NCBI RefSeq assembly: GCF_963678635.1
Contig: NC_087065.1
Location: 32,985,679 to 33,049,678 of the forward strand
Source of the DNA: Symsagittifera roscoffensis
Taxonomy: Eukaryota > Xenacoelomorpha > Acoela > Convolutidae
DNA length: 64,000 nucleotides
Direction of reading: 5' to 3'
The notes beneath the pieces were generated by a model that was not told where the DNA came from, searched no databases, and saw nothing but the letters and a program-made list of their open reading frames with translations. This document shows, one piece after another, positions 54,301-64,000 of the stretch (position 1 is the stretch's first letter; every line of letters starts with the position of its first letter). Position numbers and translations under genes: made by a program.

Positions 54301-57207
54301 CCACCTCCTGTTATTGACCGCCAAAAATTGGAGGAGTTTGTTATGGACAAAAACAGAGAATCGGTTTCCGAAGTATCCGAGGAGCTTGAAAACTCGAAAC
54401 CAGATCACCGTCGACCAAGTTCTCCCTCGATGTTTTATTCATTCATGCCGCCTCAAACTGACTTAGAAGTTGACAAGACTGCAGATCTGAGAATTACTTC
54501 GCCTCTATTGTTGGAATCACATCCTGTGACCCCATTTTGTCGGAGACACAGTACAACAGGCGTCTCAATTCATGAAGCCAATGTAGGCAGTGAGCTACCA
54601 AAGATTGATGCAATTACATCAGAATCTAGCCAGGATCATCGATATCAAAACTTGACAATGATGTCCATGGAGCTGCATGTCATCACAAGGTCCTCACTAC
54701 TTCCCGATCCGTTATTTGATCCTATAGTTTCCATTTTCTACGCTGTGATAGATGACTGTGAGAACAATCGAAATAAAATCGAATCAGGAGTGTTGGTCGT
54801 AAGACCTTCCATTGACGACGAGCAAAGTAAATGTAACTTCAGACGTCGTATTGAACATCTATGTGTGCAGCGAGACATCGAAGTCAAGTTTTGCAATTCT
54901 GAATTTGATCTCATCATTGAGTTCTCTCTGTTTATACGAAATTTAGATCCTGACATTCTGGTTGGTTATGAAGTTCAGAACTCATCGTGGGGCTATCTGC
55001 TGAAACGAGGAACGATACTTGAAATAGACAAAATGGCCCAAATATGTTCACGAATACCAATGAGCGGTGAATCTCATTTTGATAAAGAGCGAGATACATT
55101 TGGGGCAGATGAAATGTCTGAAGTAAACCTAGTGGGAAGACTAGTGCTAAATATGTGGCGCATTTTGAAGTCCGAATCCAATTTAAGGTCGTCTGATTTC
55201 CATGTAGTTTATCACGAGGTAATGAAAAAGAGGATTCCCGTTTTCAAGTACAAAGATTTGACGTCATGGTTCAACCCTTTATCTCATAGTCTTAGCGCCA
55301 AACTTGCTTACAAGACTTTTGATCATTTGCACACACGATGTATTGGAAATCTTGAAATGCTACTCAAATTAGATCTCGTGACAAGAACAAGTGAAATGTC
55401 TCGCCTTTTTGGAATCCTGTTTTTCGAAGTGTTAACCCGTGGAACTCAATTTAGAGTTGAATCCATGTTAATTCGATCGGCTAAAGCGCGAAATTTTGTG
55501 TGCGCATCGCCTAGTATCCAGCAACGCGCCAGAATGCGTGCCCCAGAACACATTCCCCTAGTTCTGGAACCAGAATCCAGATTTTATGCTGATCCGGTGT
55601 TAGTGCTAGATTTCCAAAGTCTCTATCCGTCAATGATGATTGCGTATAATTACTGTTATTCAACGTGCTTGGGTCGCATCGAACACCTCAAAGATGAAAC
55701 CAACTCAATATTTCAACTGGGAACTCTTCCATATTTTGTCCCAGCTTCGCGTGTGAGAAAACTGATCAAAAAAGAGAAAGTCCACATTGCACCGAATGGC
55801 GTCGTCTATGTTGATACATCAGTAAGAAAAGGATTGATATGTCAGATGGTTGAGGATATTCTGAACACTCGAGTAATGGTGAAAAGATTCATGAAGAACT
55901 ATAAGAAAGATCCAGTACTGTACAAAATGCTAGATGCTAGGCAACTTGGATTGAAGCTGATTGCCAATACAACTTATGGATATACTGGTGCCAGCTTTTC
56001 TGGTCGTATGCCATGCGTGGAAATAGCGGACAGCATTGTGCGCAAAGCGCGGGAAACGCTTGAAAAATCCATCGATTTCGTGAACAATTACTCGAAATGG
56101 AAGGCGGAAGTTGTCTATGGAGATACAGATAGCATGTTTGTGCGTCTTCCAGGAGCTAGCAGAGAAACTGCTTTCAAAGTAGGTCATGAAATAAGCGATA
56201 GTATTACACAAATGCACCCGAAACCGGTGAAATTGAAATTCGAGAAAGTGTACCAACCCTGCGTGTTGATTACGAAAAAAAGGTACGTTGGATACTCTTA
56301 TGAAACTCTGGAGCAAAGGGAACCTGTTTTTGACGCTAAAGGAATCGAAACGGTGAGACGTGACAATTGTCCTGTTGTCGGAAAAGTGTTAGAGAAAAGC
56401 TTGCGTCTTTTATTTGACTGTAAAGACCTCTCTGTTGTGAAAGACTATGTTCAAAGACAACTGAATAAAATCTCTCACGGAAGAGTTCCATTGAATGACT
56501 TCGTTTTTGCGAAGGAGTTCCGAGGAAGAGATAGGTACAAACCAGAAGCTCATATTGCGGCATTGAAAATTGCTGACAAGCGACTAGCTGTGGATCCAAT
56601 GGCTGAGCCCCTGAGAGGAGACCGCGTGCCCTATTGTATAGTGTATGGTGCGCCAAAGCTACCTTTATACAAATTGATACGGTCTCCAAATGAACTTGCA
56701 AAGAATCCTTTGCTCCGATTAAATGCGCTCTACTACATTATGAAGCAAGTTCTACCTCCTTTAGATAGAATTTTTGGTCTCATAGAGAACACGAATGTTT
56801 TTAAGTGGTTCAATGAATTGCCAGTCTATTCGAATCAGTTGAACACGGCTGCAAATCTTACGTCGTCGAAAGGATCTAACAAGGCCTTGACACTTTCTTT
56901 GTTTGTTTCAACAAAAACGTGTATGTCCTGTTTCGAGAGGCAGTGCCATCTCCAATCTCCTGTATGTAACGAATGTCTAGCCGATCCACAATACCTAATG
57001 TGGAAGATGACTATCGACTTACGTGATGCTCAGAAGCAATTGGAAGCATCGAAGAGGTTGTGCTTGTCGTGTTCTGGTCACAGGAGATATTGTGATGATT
57101 GCGACAATTTTGATTGTCCTATTTTCCAGAAATTGCTGCAGTTGAATAGAATATTGCCTGTACAATCTGAAGTCGTGAAAAATATAGAATCGAAACTGTC
57201 ATTTTGA
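51343..57207 (+). CDS. REV3L: DNA polymerase zeta catalytic subunit REV3L
   Basis: Uninterrupted frame of 1954 residues. The catalytic subunit of the translesion polymerase zeta extends past DNA lesions and mismatched ends in the nucleus. Residues ~30-220 are the REV3 N-terminal domain (SIRIVQCDYTM, VPVIRIFG-like IPVIRIFG, FYGYHEKE-like YGYYDKEQEF, HIPFVMQFF, YNLYGMNLI). A long Ser/acid-rich linker follows. VLTPAMPPP at 981-989 fits the Rev7/MAD2L2-binding consensus P-x-x-x-p-P. The inactive exonuclease domain has DPDILVGYEVQ. Polymerase motifs: A DFQSLYPS (D1423), B RQLGLKLIANTTYG (1533-1546), C YGDTDS (1592-1597, D1594/D1596). The end has cysteine clusters CysA (C1860, C1863, C1875, C1878) and CysB, the [4Fe-4S] site (C1907, C1910, C1920, C1925). 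An in-frame TAA precedes the first ATG, which gives a ~30-residue extension over human REV3L. The lack of introns is unusual. Confidence 0.97.
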   Translation: MSSFVERFPSFAGKTFTPNSSANAHSQCTSIRIVQCDYTMSHPEPNWDVVFSEFNRQQTFQIPVIRIFGPQAKTGRKVCAHVHGVLPYFYVSLNPNVTTSEEFVRAFAQSCELALRSSSRAQNRRGMKGNFVHNVEVVAATPIYGYYDKEQEFLKIYMYNPAHVNWLADILGHGAIMNTVFQPYESHIPFVMQFFQDYNLYGMNLIHFSDVKHRLEEITEEKLNSSETEKSHVAGDKEALEKVSVCEVEFDSLSCCILNKSQSEIGPTGSQKRLGNPGLRLIWQDEFKRQSHISQGARVDIANPSSPERTNIPAESSQKHHLNEICEALGSFEISQTFISKTAFTPGNVSFQNFKTPCKNDFEIGKAKASSTPFHGKEENSIDKSPGKKAVSFSSDTVSNEPFINEEMITSMNLQNVSEANSNCSYSSLKNFLAEMTQASISGSLLNQSGIDTSRLHEMDDEEVEDFLSIIQSEKDLTWSEKAFFDLKLDTAEDRNLSQIVECPEDVYDLEADDNIGPDDENEIAVLAQLDGRSGLYSASSSHAAIQNDKRQSDNMEVMRPCIVRLERLAPSLLGKSGSKLPEALSTTIRGEKIEEAVERRTTASTENRKDDSMGSSLCDGNSGCANSDDECSHGTEVFGSRMEESLYVEIEHTTAKGINSTTPAIKLASVGKYKVDLPCFEVNSVKKLKPCLKLEDSFNQTTVDAEAEKVSKLSNRRDSRLYNSEISICEISPPPEMENGVATVCKSDGEGQELNSTAERSKSKKTTATSYSKDIDRLTAQNYLTNEMVECEEAERSIDFEELSNISTATTKSIEGPNLYSEIGESIWPDDNRGGLQTHNSEYLCSQSSSATKNNSAEILDTGGHDLGNIFANELNFRMLAEDLGQKGPKLKLMFADETQVSPKLFSSPENDNDEVSRITFANLPPTRGYVMSRLEEQSLCEFDYSYENRLLGSEIEPFHHESVDALDENFDVPVGRVMVLTPAMPPPVIDRQKLEEFVMDKNRESVSEVSEELENSKPDHRRPSSPSMFYSFMPPQTDLEVDKTADLRITSPLLLESHPVTPFCRRHSTTGVSIHEANVGSELPKIDAITSESSQDHRYQNLTMMSMELHVITRSSLLPDPLFDPIVSIFYAVIDDCENNRNKIESGVLVVRPSIDDEQSKCNFRRRIEHLCVQRDIEVKFCNSEFDLIIEFSLFIRNLDPDILVGYEVQNSSWGYLLKRGTILEIDKMAQICSRIPMSGESHFDKERDTFGADEMSEVNLVGRLVLNMWRILKSESNLRSSDFHVVYHEVMKKRIPVFKYKDLTSWFNPLSHSLSAKLAYKTFDHLHTRCIGNLEMLLKLDLVTRTSEMSRLFGILFFEVLTRGTQFRVESMLIRSAKARNFVCASPSIQQRARMRAPEHIPLVLEPESRFYADPVLVLDFQSLYPSMMIAYNYCYSTCLGRIEHLKDETNSIFQLGTLPYFVPASRVRKLIKKEKVHIAPNGVVYVDTSVRKGLICQMVEDILNTRVMVKRFMKNYKKDPVLYKMLDARQLGLKLIANTTYGYTGASFSGRMPCVEIADSIVRKARETLEKSIDFVNNYSKWKAEVVYGDTDSMFVRLPGASRETAFKVGHEISDSITQMHPKPVKLKFEKVYQPCVLITKKRYVGYSYETLEQREPVFDAKGIETVRRDNCPVVGKVLEKSLRLLFDCKDLSVVKDYVQRQLNKISHGRVPLNDFVFAKEFRGRDRYKPEAHIAALKIADKRLAVDPMAEPLRGDRVPYCIVYGAPKLPLYKLIRSPNELAKNPLLRLNALYYIMKQVLPPLDRIFGLIENTNVFKWFNELPVYSNQLNTAANLTSSKGSNKALTLSLFVSTKTCMSCFERQCHLQSPVCNECLADPQYLMWKMTIDLRDAQKQLEASKRLCLSCSGHRRYCDDCDNFDCPIFQKLLQLNRILPVQSEVVKNIESKLSF

Positions 57208-57299
57208 ACAACATGAACTCTTTTGTTTTTTTTTCTGATAACTCATTCTATGAATAATTTCTTACCTTCATAAATGTATATATAATATTTTAAGCATGC

Positions 57300-57305
57300 A
57301 ATAAA
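57300..57305 (+). promoter_or_regulatory. polyadenylation signal AATAAA of REV3L
   Basis: Canonical AATAAA about 95 bp after the REV3L stop codon, followed by an ordinary sequence without a genomic poly-A tract. Confidence 0.7.
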
Positions 57306-57369
57306 AAATGAGGCAAGTATTCTTTTATGAAAAGAGAATTAGCATGGATGGAGCCCGGACAGTGCTGTT

Positions 57370-57610
57370 TAAATTATCCGGACGAAACGCAAAAAACTTG
57401 AGTTTAAAAAGCGTTTTTCTCAAATTAGATTGATTTTAGGTTAAAAAAACGACGAAGAGAAAACTTGCTTGGACTTTGCGATAAATTAAGATGGTTCAAT
57501 TAGTTTTGAAAAAATTGGGCTCAAAATTTTACCTTAAAAACGGGTCATTTTTGACTTTTTAGTCAATCATAAATTAAGCCCAAACTAATAACTATTTGAA
57601 GAGTCAAATC
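57370..57610 (+). repeat. single arm of the 32612-type foldback element
   Basis: AAATTATCCGGACGAAACG, CTTGAGTTT and GCGTTTTTCTCAA follow the order of the left end at 32612, and ACGGGTCATTTTTGAC corresponds to ATGGGTCATTTTGGC further in. No inverted partner was found downstream. Confidence 0.65.
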
Positions 57611-57791
57611 ATGCCAAAAATGTATCAAAATGAGTCTTTATGTAGACCAGGAGAATTTAAGAAGGGTGTACGCTCCATTGAAGATTATGATTTAAAGTTT
57701 TTAAGAGTTTTAAAAACTTGTGATCCAATTAATTTTTGATCGAAATTTTCTAGGTTCAGATCTTGGTCAATTGCAGACGATATGTCGCTTG

Positions 57792-59403
57792 TGGAATCGG
57801 CCTCTGAAGTTCCCTAAAATTGTGGAGTTCCCTAAGAATACTACCACTCAGTCTATATGTCGATATGCATGATCTTCTTTTTCTTTTGTCAATGAGAAAC
57901 GGCTATTACGATATAGAGGAAACATTAGATAAAATTGATTCGCTAGAAAACACCAGGAAAAATGAACGAGGAGAATACAGGCTGTACAAATCAAGATTGA
58001 TGAAAACCAATAACAGTTTTTTCTAATGAATGAAGTTTCTCTGCAACTACGAATAACGAACGTACTCTAATTTCGGCAACGAACTTAATGAAGATATCTT
58101 GCAGAAAATCTACTGGCACTTCTTTATTCGACACTGCTCCGAGGAAAAAAATGCACATGGAGAATAATATGCAGATGTGGAAACTGTAACATCACAAACA
58201 AGATAAAACTAAACTAATGAACTTGAATCTGGGTAAGAACCCTTGAGTTGTCTCTAAATTTTTCACTACTACTCTTACTTCCACTATGGGGCCACCAAAG
58301 TCGATCTGATCGGGGTGTTCGTCAGTGGGGTACCAGGCGACCAAGAAGAAAAGCAAGAAAAAGACGCATCTTTAAGAAAGCTGTCATCCAATGAAACGGC
58401 CATCTGGCCCCGTGACTCTTTCTCTGAAAAACTTGAGAGACTGAGCAAAAGAAGTAATAATAATTTTAAAAAAGTTTAAATTTAGTCTAGCAAATTAGTT
58501 TTTAGCTCTCAATCACTCAAATTGGTCGAATAAAATGTTCCTGATGGAATATTACTCTTAATAATTGAATATAAAACCACCGACGGACGGTTCAATTACA
58601 GAATTGATATTTACAACATTATTTTTCTCGAATTTTGCCAATTGAGGCCACAGCAATTTCATCGCTATAATGTGAAGGTGATAAAACTTTGATCGAGGGA
58701 ATTCTTGATGAAAAATCGGTGAAATCGATGTCCCTACCTGGTAAATAAGAATTGAGAGGTTCAAGGCTGTTCACCCATCGGGAGTGTCTACTGTGCATAC
58801 TTTTTGCCCTGATTATCCAAACTTGCCAAAAGTAACGCTTTGTGATCCGTGTTTATTTCAACTCTTGAGTTGTAACTTATTTGAAATTTCTGCTGGAATC
58901 GGCCTCTGAAGTTCCCTAAAATTGTGGAGTTCCCTAAGAATACTACCACTCAGTCTATATGTCGATATGCATGATCTTCTTTTTCTTTTGTCAATGAGAA
59001 AGGGCTATTACGATATAGAGGAAACATTAGATAAAATTGATTCGCTAGAAAACACCAGGCAAAATGAACGAGGAGAATACAGGCTGTACAAATCAAGATT
59101 GATGAAAACCAATAACATTTTTTTCTAATGAATGAAGTTTCTCTGCAACTCAGGCCACAGCAATTTCATCGCTATATTGTGAAGGTGATAAAACTTTGAT
59201 CGAGAGAAATCTTGATGAAAAATCGGTGAAATCGATGTCCCTACCTGGTAAATAAGAATTGAGAGGTTGAAGTCTGTTCACCCATCGGGAGTGTCTACTG
59301 TGCATACTTTTTGCCCTGATTATCCAAACTTGCCAAAAGTAACGCTTTGTGATCCGTGTTTATTTCAACTTCTGAGTTGTAACTTATTTGAAATTTCTGC
59401 TGA
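57792..59403 (+). repeat. imperfect tandem duplication, structure A-X-B / A'-B'
   Basis: Block A (57792-58048) is repeated at 58894-59150 and block B (58645-58895) at 59152-59403. In the first unit they are separated by the 596-bp segment X (58049-58644), which is absent between A' and B'. A and A' each hold the same 68-codon frame (with MHDLLFLLSMR) differing at three amino acids. It looks like no known family and is probably chance. Confidence 0.9.
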
Positions 59404-59900
59404 GTTCTGAGGACCAACTTTGCCGGAAGCTACTTAGAAAAGCTAAATGCGAACTCAATTGTTTTCCACTCAGCCCAAGTAATGTCCCAGTGTTGCTCAC
59501 AATCTGCTGTTGGAAGCGTCTTTTTTTCAGTCTAAGTCAAAATGGATGTTTTCCGTTAAATTTTCAGTTTGTGCTTTTAGATTTGAAAAGCTAAAGTATG
59601 ATTGGTTTTCCATTGAAAGATCGAATTTTCCTATTTAAGAGAGGTTTAGCCGCAGATTGGACATACTGATGCTTTTAGATTTAGAAAAGCTAGAGTATGA
59701 TTGGTTTTCCTTTGAAAGATAGAACTGTTTTGCTTAAAAGATTTTTAAGCGGAGAGCTAAGCATTGATAAGTTCGAAACTAATTTGACCTACTGATTTTC
59801 TTACTAAAAAAAAATCATCGTATTTAAGTTATGCTTTTCTGAATGAGAAGTTTTTTTGTTGCCTCAGTTTTCGGACCAACGTTCGCACTCCTACTTCGGA
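59404..59900. other. short gene-free stretch with a local repeat
   Basis: TTTTAGATTTGAAAAGCTAAAGTATG recurs about 115 bp downstream as a near copy with GATTGGTTTTCC following each; otherwise nothing is recognised. Confidence 0.5.
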
Positions 59901-61360
59901 TACGTTGAATCCTAATCAGTCTATGTCTTTGTGAGATAACTCTAGTTTGCCCCATTTCTCCGTCCTGTTGTTTTTTCTAAGGTTGTTTTTGTCCCAAATG
60001 ATTTGCGTTCTTCAAATGAACCTTTTGGGGCTATTAAAATTTTGTCAATGTAACAGTTTTAAAATGAAATTTCTAATAAAAGTGAGTCCCTGACCTTTTG
60101 AAAATCGTTCGGCATATTGCCATGCTCATAAATTGCGGACGCATACTTGTCCGGTGGGTTTTTCTGACAATTGCAAAGCTAAATTGTTTATCAGTTTGTG
60201 GATATTTGGAATCTGATAATTATTTTTTGAAAATTGATCATTTAGAATTCCTGTCTCGAGCTAATTTTTTTGTCCGTTTTTATTTCTTGTGACATTTATT
60301 GAGCTAATAAACTAGGCTTTATTGCGTTTTTCTGTTTTACGATGTGTTCTTTGGTCTTCAATTTCTAAATATTGTTATTTTATCCTGTTAGTACTAGGAG
60401 GTAGACTCTTCTGCCTTTTGCTTGGACCGGTTTGAAAGTTGTTTGAATTTGGGTTATTAGGCTATCGTTAAAAATTTTGCCGATCCTATTCAGTAGACCT
60501 TTAAATATTTTATAGGTTTTATCCGTGTAAAACGGTAAATTATGAGACTTACTTCCAATTGGTAGTTAGTTGACAGAACAAGCTGTCATTGGGATTTTTC
60601 AGCTGCAGTTCTATCCTCAGGTTTGAACGTTGTGGTTTTCCAATTGGTTTCTTTCGTGTCCCACTGTGATGAAATTTTTTTAAATTAAACCCACCCATTG
60701 GGTTGCGTTTTGACCACAAATTGCCCAAAAATTTGATTTTGTCCTCCGTAAATCCGCAATACAGGTCTTTAATTTGATTTATTTTTCACCGGGTTATCTT
60801 CAATTAGGATAACTGAGTTTAAACCGTAGAGAATGTTTTTTTTTATATAAATTTGACCGGGTTGGCAGAGTGTACTGGTATATTCGCCGATAGAATTATT
60901 CTCAGCCCAATCCTATGTACACAAGTTTCTGTTTCTAGCCCGTTTTGATCGTAACTTGTTCTTACACTAAATAGTAGTTATCGCTCTGATCGTTCTCGTT
61001 CCATGCAGTGATCACTCAACGCGAATTCTGGTCTTCGTAACAAGAAATGTCTTACGGGATGTTTGTGCAGATATCATGTTGTGCATTGTAATTTATGAAA
61101 CTTGCAGTGCGTCTTGTTCTCGATTTGCAGCATTCGGCAGTCTGTTCTTTAAAATCCATTTTTTACAGATGATTTGTTTTGCTGGATGGACAGTCAAGTG
61201 ACCTTTTGCGAATTCGTTTTCACACTTCGTGCAAGAATTGCTTTTCACAATTTTAAGACTAGGCTCCATTTTTACATGGCTGTCAAGAAAGAAGATTTGA
61301 ATACAATCTCTCTTAGTTGTTTTTAAAGATTTTTTCAAATGTTCAAATAAATTCAAACAT
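59900..61360 (-). mobile_element. probable LTR-retroelement relic (gag zinc-knuckle region and beyond)
   Basis: The minus-strand frame ending at 61093 contains CTKCENEFAKGHLT and HPAKQIICKKW, which resembles the gag zinc-knuckle arrangement of Ty3/Gypsy elements with several cysteines lost. Farther along the same strand, broken frames include KIKFLGNLWSKRNP and FKPVQAKGRRVYLLV, like decayed pol pieces. No LTRs or catalytic motifs were seen. Composition is less T-biased than the neighbours. Confidence 0.4.
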
Positions 61361-61980
61361 GAAAATGAACTTATTCAAAACAGTGTCAAATATCTGTAGT
61401 GGAAAAATGTTTTATTACACAATTTTCAATTGAGTTTTTTGATATTTCTTGCTCTAAGTTGATAGTTTGCTGCGATTTTTTCACATTTTAAGTTTCTAAC
61501 GTTTTCTCCATTAGACTTTTTCAACCTTATAAAAATTCTACTGAACTTTTTCCCCGCCACAGTGTTTTCGCCAGTTTTTTTTCTGGCTTTCAATTAGTGT
61601 CATAAATGAAAATTAGCTGTTCTTATCTATGATGTTTTTCAAACAAATTTAATACATAGTTCTCATTTTTCGGATTTTTAAAACTCGGATATTGTTTTGG
61701 CTTGAAAACCGTGTACTTGTTCTACACAAAAAAATTTCTTTTTCTTTCGTCATTTTAATCAATGAGCCGCAACAATTTTGTGGATTTATTCATTTTTTTC
61801 AAATTCAATCAAAAATTCAAATTAGTAAAATTTTTCTGAAAAAACTAGTATGTTTTTTTTTTGTTGAAATGATCTTATTTTTCAAAAATATTACCTTTTT
61901 CCTTAGCAGTCTTTTCTCACCAACTGTCTTTTTTTCACAATTTTTAAAGATTTTAATTATCATCTTTTTCAGTAGTTGAT

Positions 61981-62165
61981 TTAGGGAGAGGGGCGGACGC
62001 CCCCGCCTCCCCTCAGGGATTTGACCCCCTGCCGACCCAAAATGGTCCCCCCTTGTACTATTTTGAGATATTCATTTTTGGCTGATTGACCTTAAAATTT
62101 TTCTAAAGGCGCCAATCTATTTTAATTTTGAGGGGGGAGCTATTTTAGTTTTGAGGGGGGTAAAG
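61981..62165 (-). mobile_element. partial copy of the hAT-type MITE family
   Basis: Read on the minus strand this matches the right part of the MITE at 17540: ATTGGCGCC, TTAGAAAAATTTTAAGGTC, CCAAAAATG, then a G/C-rich run and GTCCGCCCCTCTCCCTAAATC-like end. No clear flanking target duplication, so it may be truncated. Confidence 0.65.
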
Positions 62166-62724
62166 TCAACAACAGTTAGTTAAAGTGTGAGAGGCGCCAT
62201 AAATTTACACCAGTAAAACAGCAATTTGTTTAGTCAGTTAAAAATATTTTAACCAACACGTGAAACTATTAGTTATTGCCTTAAAAAATACGAGATAATT
62301 AAAAGACGAAATGTAAAAAGACTCCTAACTGTAAGTTTGTCTTAGAGCAAAATCTTAGAACCGTTTTTTTTTTGCGATATTGAGATAAGTTAGAGAATTT
62401 ATCATATAACTAAAAGGATTTGTTGTGACCAAAAGTTCAATTTTGGCTCGAAATACTAACAGAATGCTCCGATTACAAAAATTAAAGTTGAAGAAGCTCC
62501 AATGATAAAAAAAGTCCAAAAAAAATTTAAAAAATATTCAAAAATCAAAAGAATATATATATAGCTTTTTTTACTTTGCTACAAAACTTCAGTCAAAAAA
62601 TTTAGTGTTTGTTTGTTCCTGAAGATAAAGGGCAGCAGAACTGTGTTTATTACTCGAAAACTGGGCTTGTAATTGCTAAATTGATCTAAAAAGTACGCAG
62701 TACTCCCTAAAATGCCTGTACGTT
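62166..62724. other. gene-free stretch
   Basis: A-rich DNA with no recognisable gene or element. Confidence 0.5.
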
Positions 62725-63052
62725 TTGGACAGTTTTTCTTTCGAAATTCAGTAAAAATTGTACATAGACCAGGAGCAAACGATATGAGCTACCATCAGTG
62801 AAAGTATCAATATTTGGTTTTAATGGCTTACCAATGTAATCCGGGTCTGAAAATGCCGGGTATTCAAGAAATGTTTCACTACGATGCAAAACTTAGTGCA
62901 GAAGAGGAAAACTGGCATTTTCAGACCCGGATTACATTTTTAAGTCATAGAAATTAGATATTGATACTTTCACAGATAGTAGCTCTGCTTTTTTCATTTG
63001 CTCTCGGTCAGTGCAAAAACTTGACTGAATTTCGAAGGAAATGTTGTCCAAC
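62725..63052. mobile_element. foldback MITE, ~328 bp
   Basis: Arms of ~140 bp are inverted copies. Shared blocks are TTGGACA, TTCGAAATTCAGT, GAGCAAA, GAGCTACCATC/GAGCTACTATC, GTGAAAGTATCAATAT, and AATGTAATCCGGGTCTGAAA next to the centre. A ~50 bp spacer joins the arms. No coding capacity. Confidence 0.9.
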
Positions 63053-63491
63053 ATGCACATTGATAACAGACATTTTACACAGAAAATCTAGAATTTGCGC
63101 TTAATTTTGTCTTGTATAATTTTGTTTCCGCTTACTTCAGTCTGAAAAATGAAAACTATCAAACCTAGTTTGTCCTGACACTGTTTTTTGGAATCCGAAT
63201 CAGCTCCAATTCAATAAAGGTTTTATTATGATACCGTATTGGACTCCCTATGAGCTTCTTTTAGGTAGTCAAAGTTGATGGATTAGAGGAACGGGTTCGT
63301 CGGAGCACTAAAAAAAACTAACTGTCGAGAAAATTTATTTAAACTTGAGCTGATGATAGATGCAGCCTTTGATGAAATTGTAAGCACTTTGGATAAGAAA
63401 AAAGGAATGCTTATTTATATTCTTAAAATAATCGATATAATGGACTCACAAGTTTTGCGGTTAAGTAAGTACATGAATAGAGTTATTTTTG

Positions 63492-63747
63492 TTATGTTGA
63501 CTCTAAAGAGTAGTCGGATCGGAAGTTTATGCATGAACTCTTGTCAGAGTCGTCATCATCTTCGTCATCGCCCTCTTCCTCTGCAAACTTGTGTCTGTTT
63601 ATTGGCAGAAGTGACTTTCGAATCACCTCTTTGGCTTCTTTGGGACAACAGTCTGACTTGCACCATCTGGTCACTATGATGAGGAATGCCGTGAATCCTA
63701 TGGCTCCAAATAGACAACCCAATACTATGAAGCCAGTCTCCCATGAC
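63492..63747 (-). CDS. single-pass membrane protein, last exon
   Basis: Acceptor TTTGTTTTCAG|G at 63748/63747. The exon's first G completes a Glu codon, and 84 residues follow to a stop at 63492. A hydrophobic span (GFIVLGCLFGAIGFTAFLII) is followed by VTRWCKSDCCPKEAKEV, a juxtamembrane Cys cluster typical of palmitoylation. Then come a basic patch, an acidic run (EEEGDDEDDDDSD) and the end SDYSLEST. An N-terminus-outside, type I arrangement is inferred from the flanking charges. I do not recognise the family. Confidence 0.8.
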
Positions 63748-63869
63748 CTGAAAACAAAGCAGAAATATTGGAAAAGAAACACACAGTACGCTGGAAAAGG
63801 TTATCAGCTGCAGTGTGCTTAAGTCGCAAGAGTGGTTTTTATATTATTTGAAATTTAAGATACACTTAC
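63748..63869 (-). other. 122-bp intron
   Basis: GTAAGT donor (minus strand, 63869) and TTTTCAG acceptor. Joining the exons gives one frame, DEGLESWETGF. Confidence 0.8.
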
Positions 63870-64000
63870 TCTAGCCCTTCGTCTAAATCAGATTCTGCAT
63901 ACTCGTCAAACAATGGCGTCGTTGCGCTGGACACTTGAGCTGCTAGATCAGAGTTTGACGACTGGGAGGACTTAGTAATTGTTCTGTTTCGAGAATCTAC
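63870..64000 (-). CDS. single-pass membrane protein, penultimate exon (partial)
   Basis: Open from the window edge in one frame (43 codons plus 2 nt), ending CTAGA|GTAAGT in phase 2. It encodes a Ser/Thr-rich stalk (TITKSSQSSNSDLAAQVSSA) and an acidic juxtamembrane segment (DEYAESDLDEGLE). The stalk suggests an O-glycosylated extracellular stem before the membrane span in the next exon. The rest of the gene lies beyond 64000. Confidence 0.75.

Noticed and set aside
57820-58026. small protein gene present twice (also 58922-59128)
   Set aside because: The frame is shared only because the DNA is duplicated. All three amino-acid differences are non-synonymous, and no family is recognised.

Overview
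The window is eukaryotic nuclear DNA, most likely from an invertebrate animal. It is AT-rich, its genes have GT-AG introns from about 120 bp to 15 kb, and it is full of transposon relics, foldback elements and short repeats. The protein families point to an animal: REV3L, a FAM120-type XPG-like protein, a neurotactin-like membrane esterase homologue, and Jockey-type LINEs. I cannot name the species.

Layout. 1-6.4 kb: repeats, including a ~555 bp tandem duplication and a tRNA-like SINE. 6.5-15.6 kb (+): a two-exon gene for a small one-pass mitochondrial-type protein resembling the complex III assembly factor UQCC3. Its 8.7 kb intron holds a LINE fragment and an LTR-retroelement relic. 15.7-19.5 kb: convergent intergenic DNA with two MITEs, one a hAT-type element with a perfect 8-bp target duplication. 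19.5-50.1 kb (-): a large gene rebuilt by eye from six exons with matching phases plus one candidate exon. It encodes a type II membrane protein with a carboxylesterase/cholinesterase-like ectodomain whose nucleophile elbow has lost the catalytic serine, as in neurotactin-type adhesion proteins. Its introns hold a Jockey-like LINE with a second element inside it, a ~1 kb palindrome, a 3.1 kb element with terminal inverted repeats (TIRs), several foldbacks and, on the opposite strand, an intact 612-codon FAM120B-like gene (42.96-44.80 kb).

50.06-51.34 kb is a ~1.3 kb divergent promoter interval. On its right is a 1,954-codon uninterrupted ORF for the catalytic subunit of DNA polymerase zeta (REV3L), complete with Rev7-binding motif, B-family polymerase motifs and both C-terminal cysteine clusters. 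It has no introns, unlike vertebrate REV3L. 57.3-63.5 kb is repeat-rich and gene-free, with an imperfect tandem duplication and another LTR relic. The right edge (-) holds the last two exons of a single-pass membrane protein.

The genes do not form one pathway. The notable arrangements are the REV3L/neurotactin-like divergent pair, the FAM120-like gene nested antisense in a 15 kb intron, and several transposon insertions whose target sites can be read directly. All calls rest on reading the sequence and on family knowledge; no search was run.
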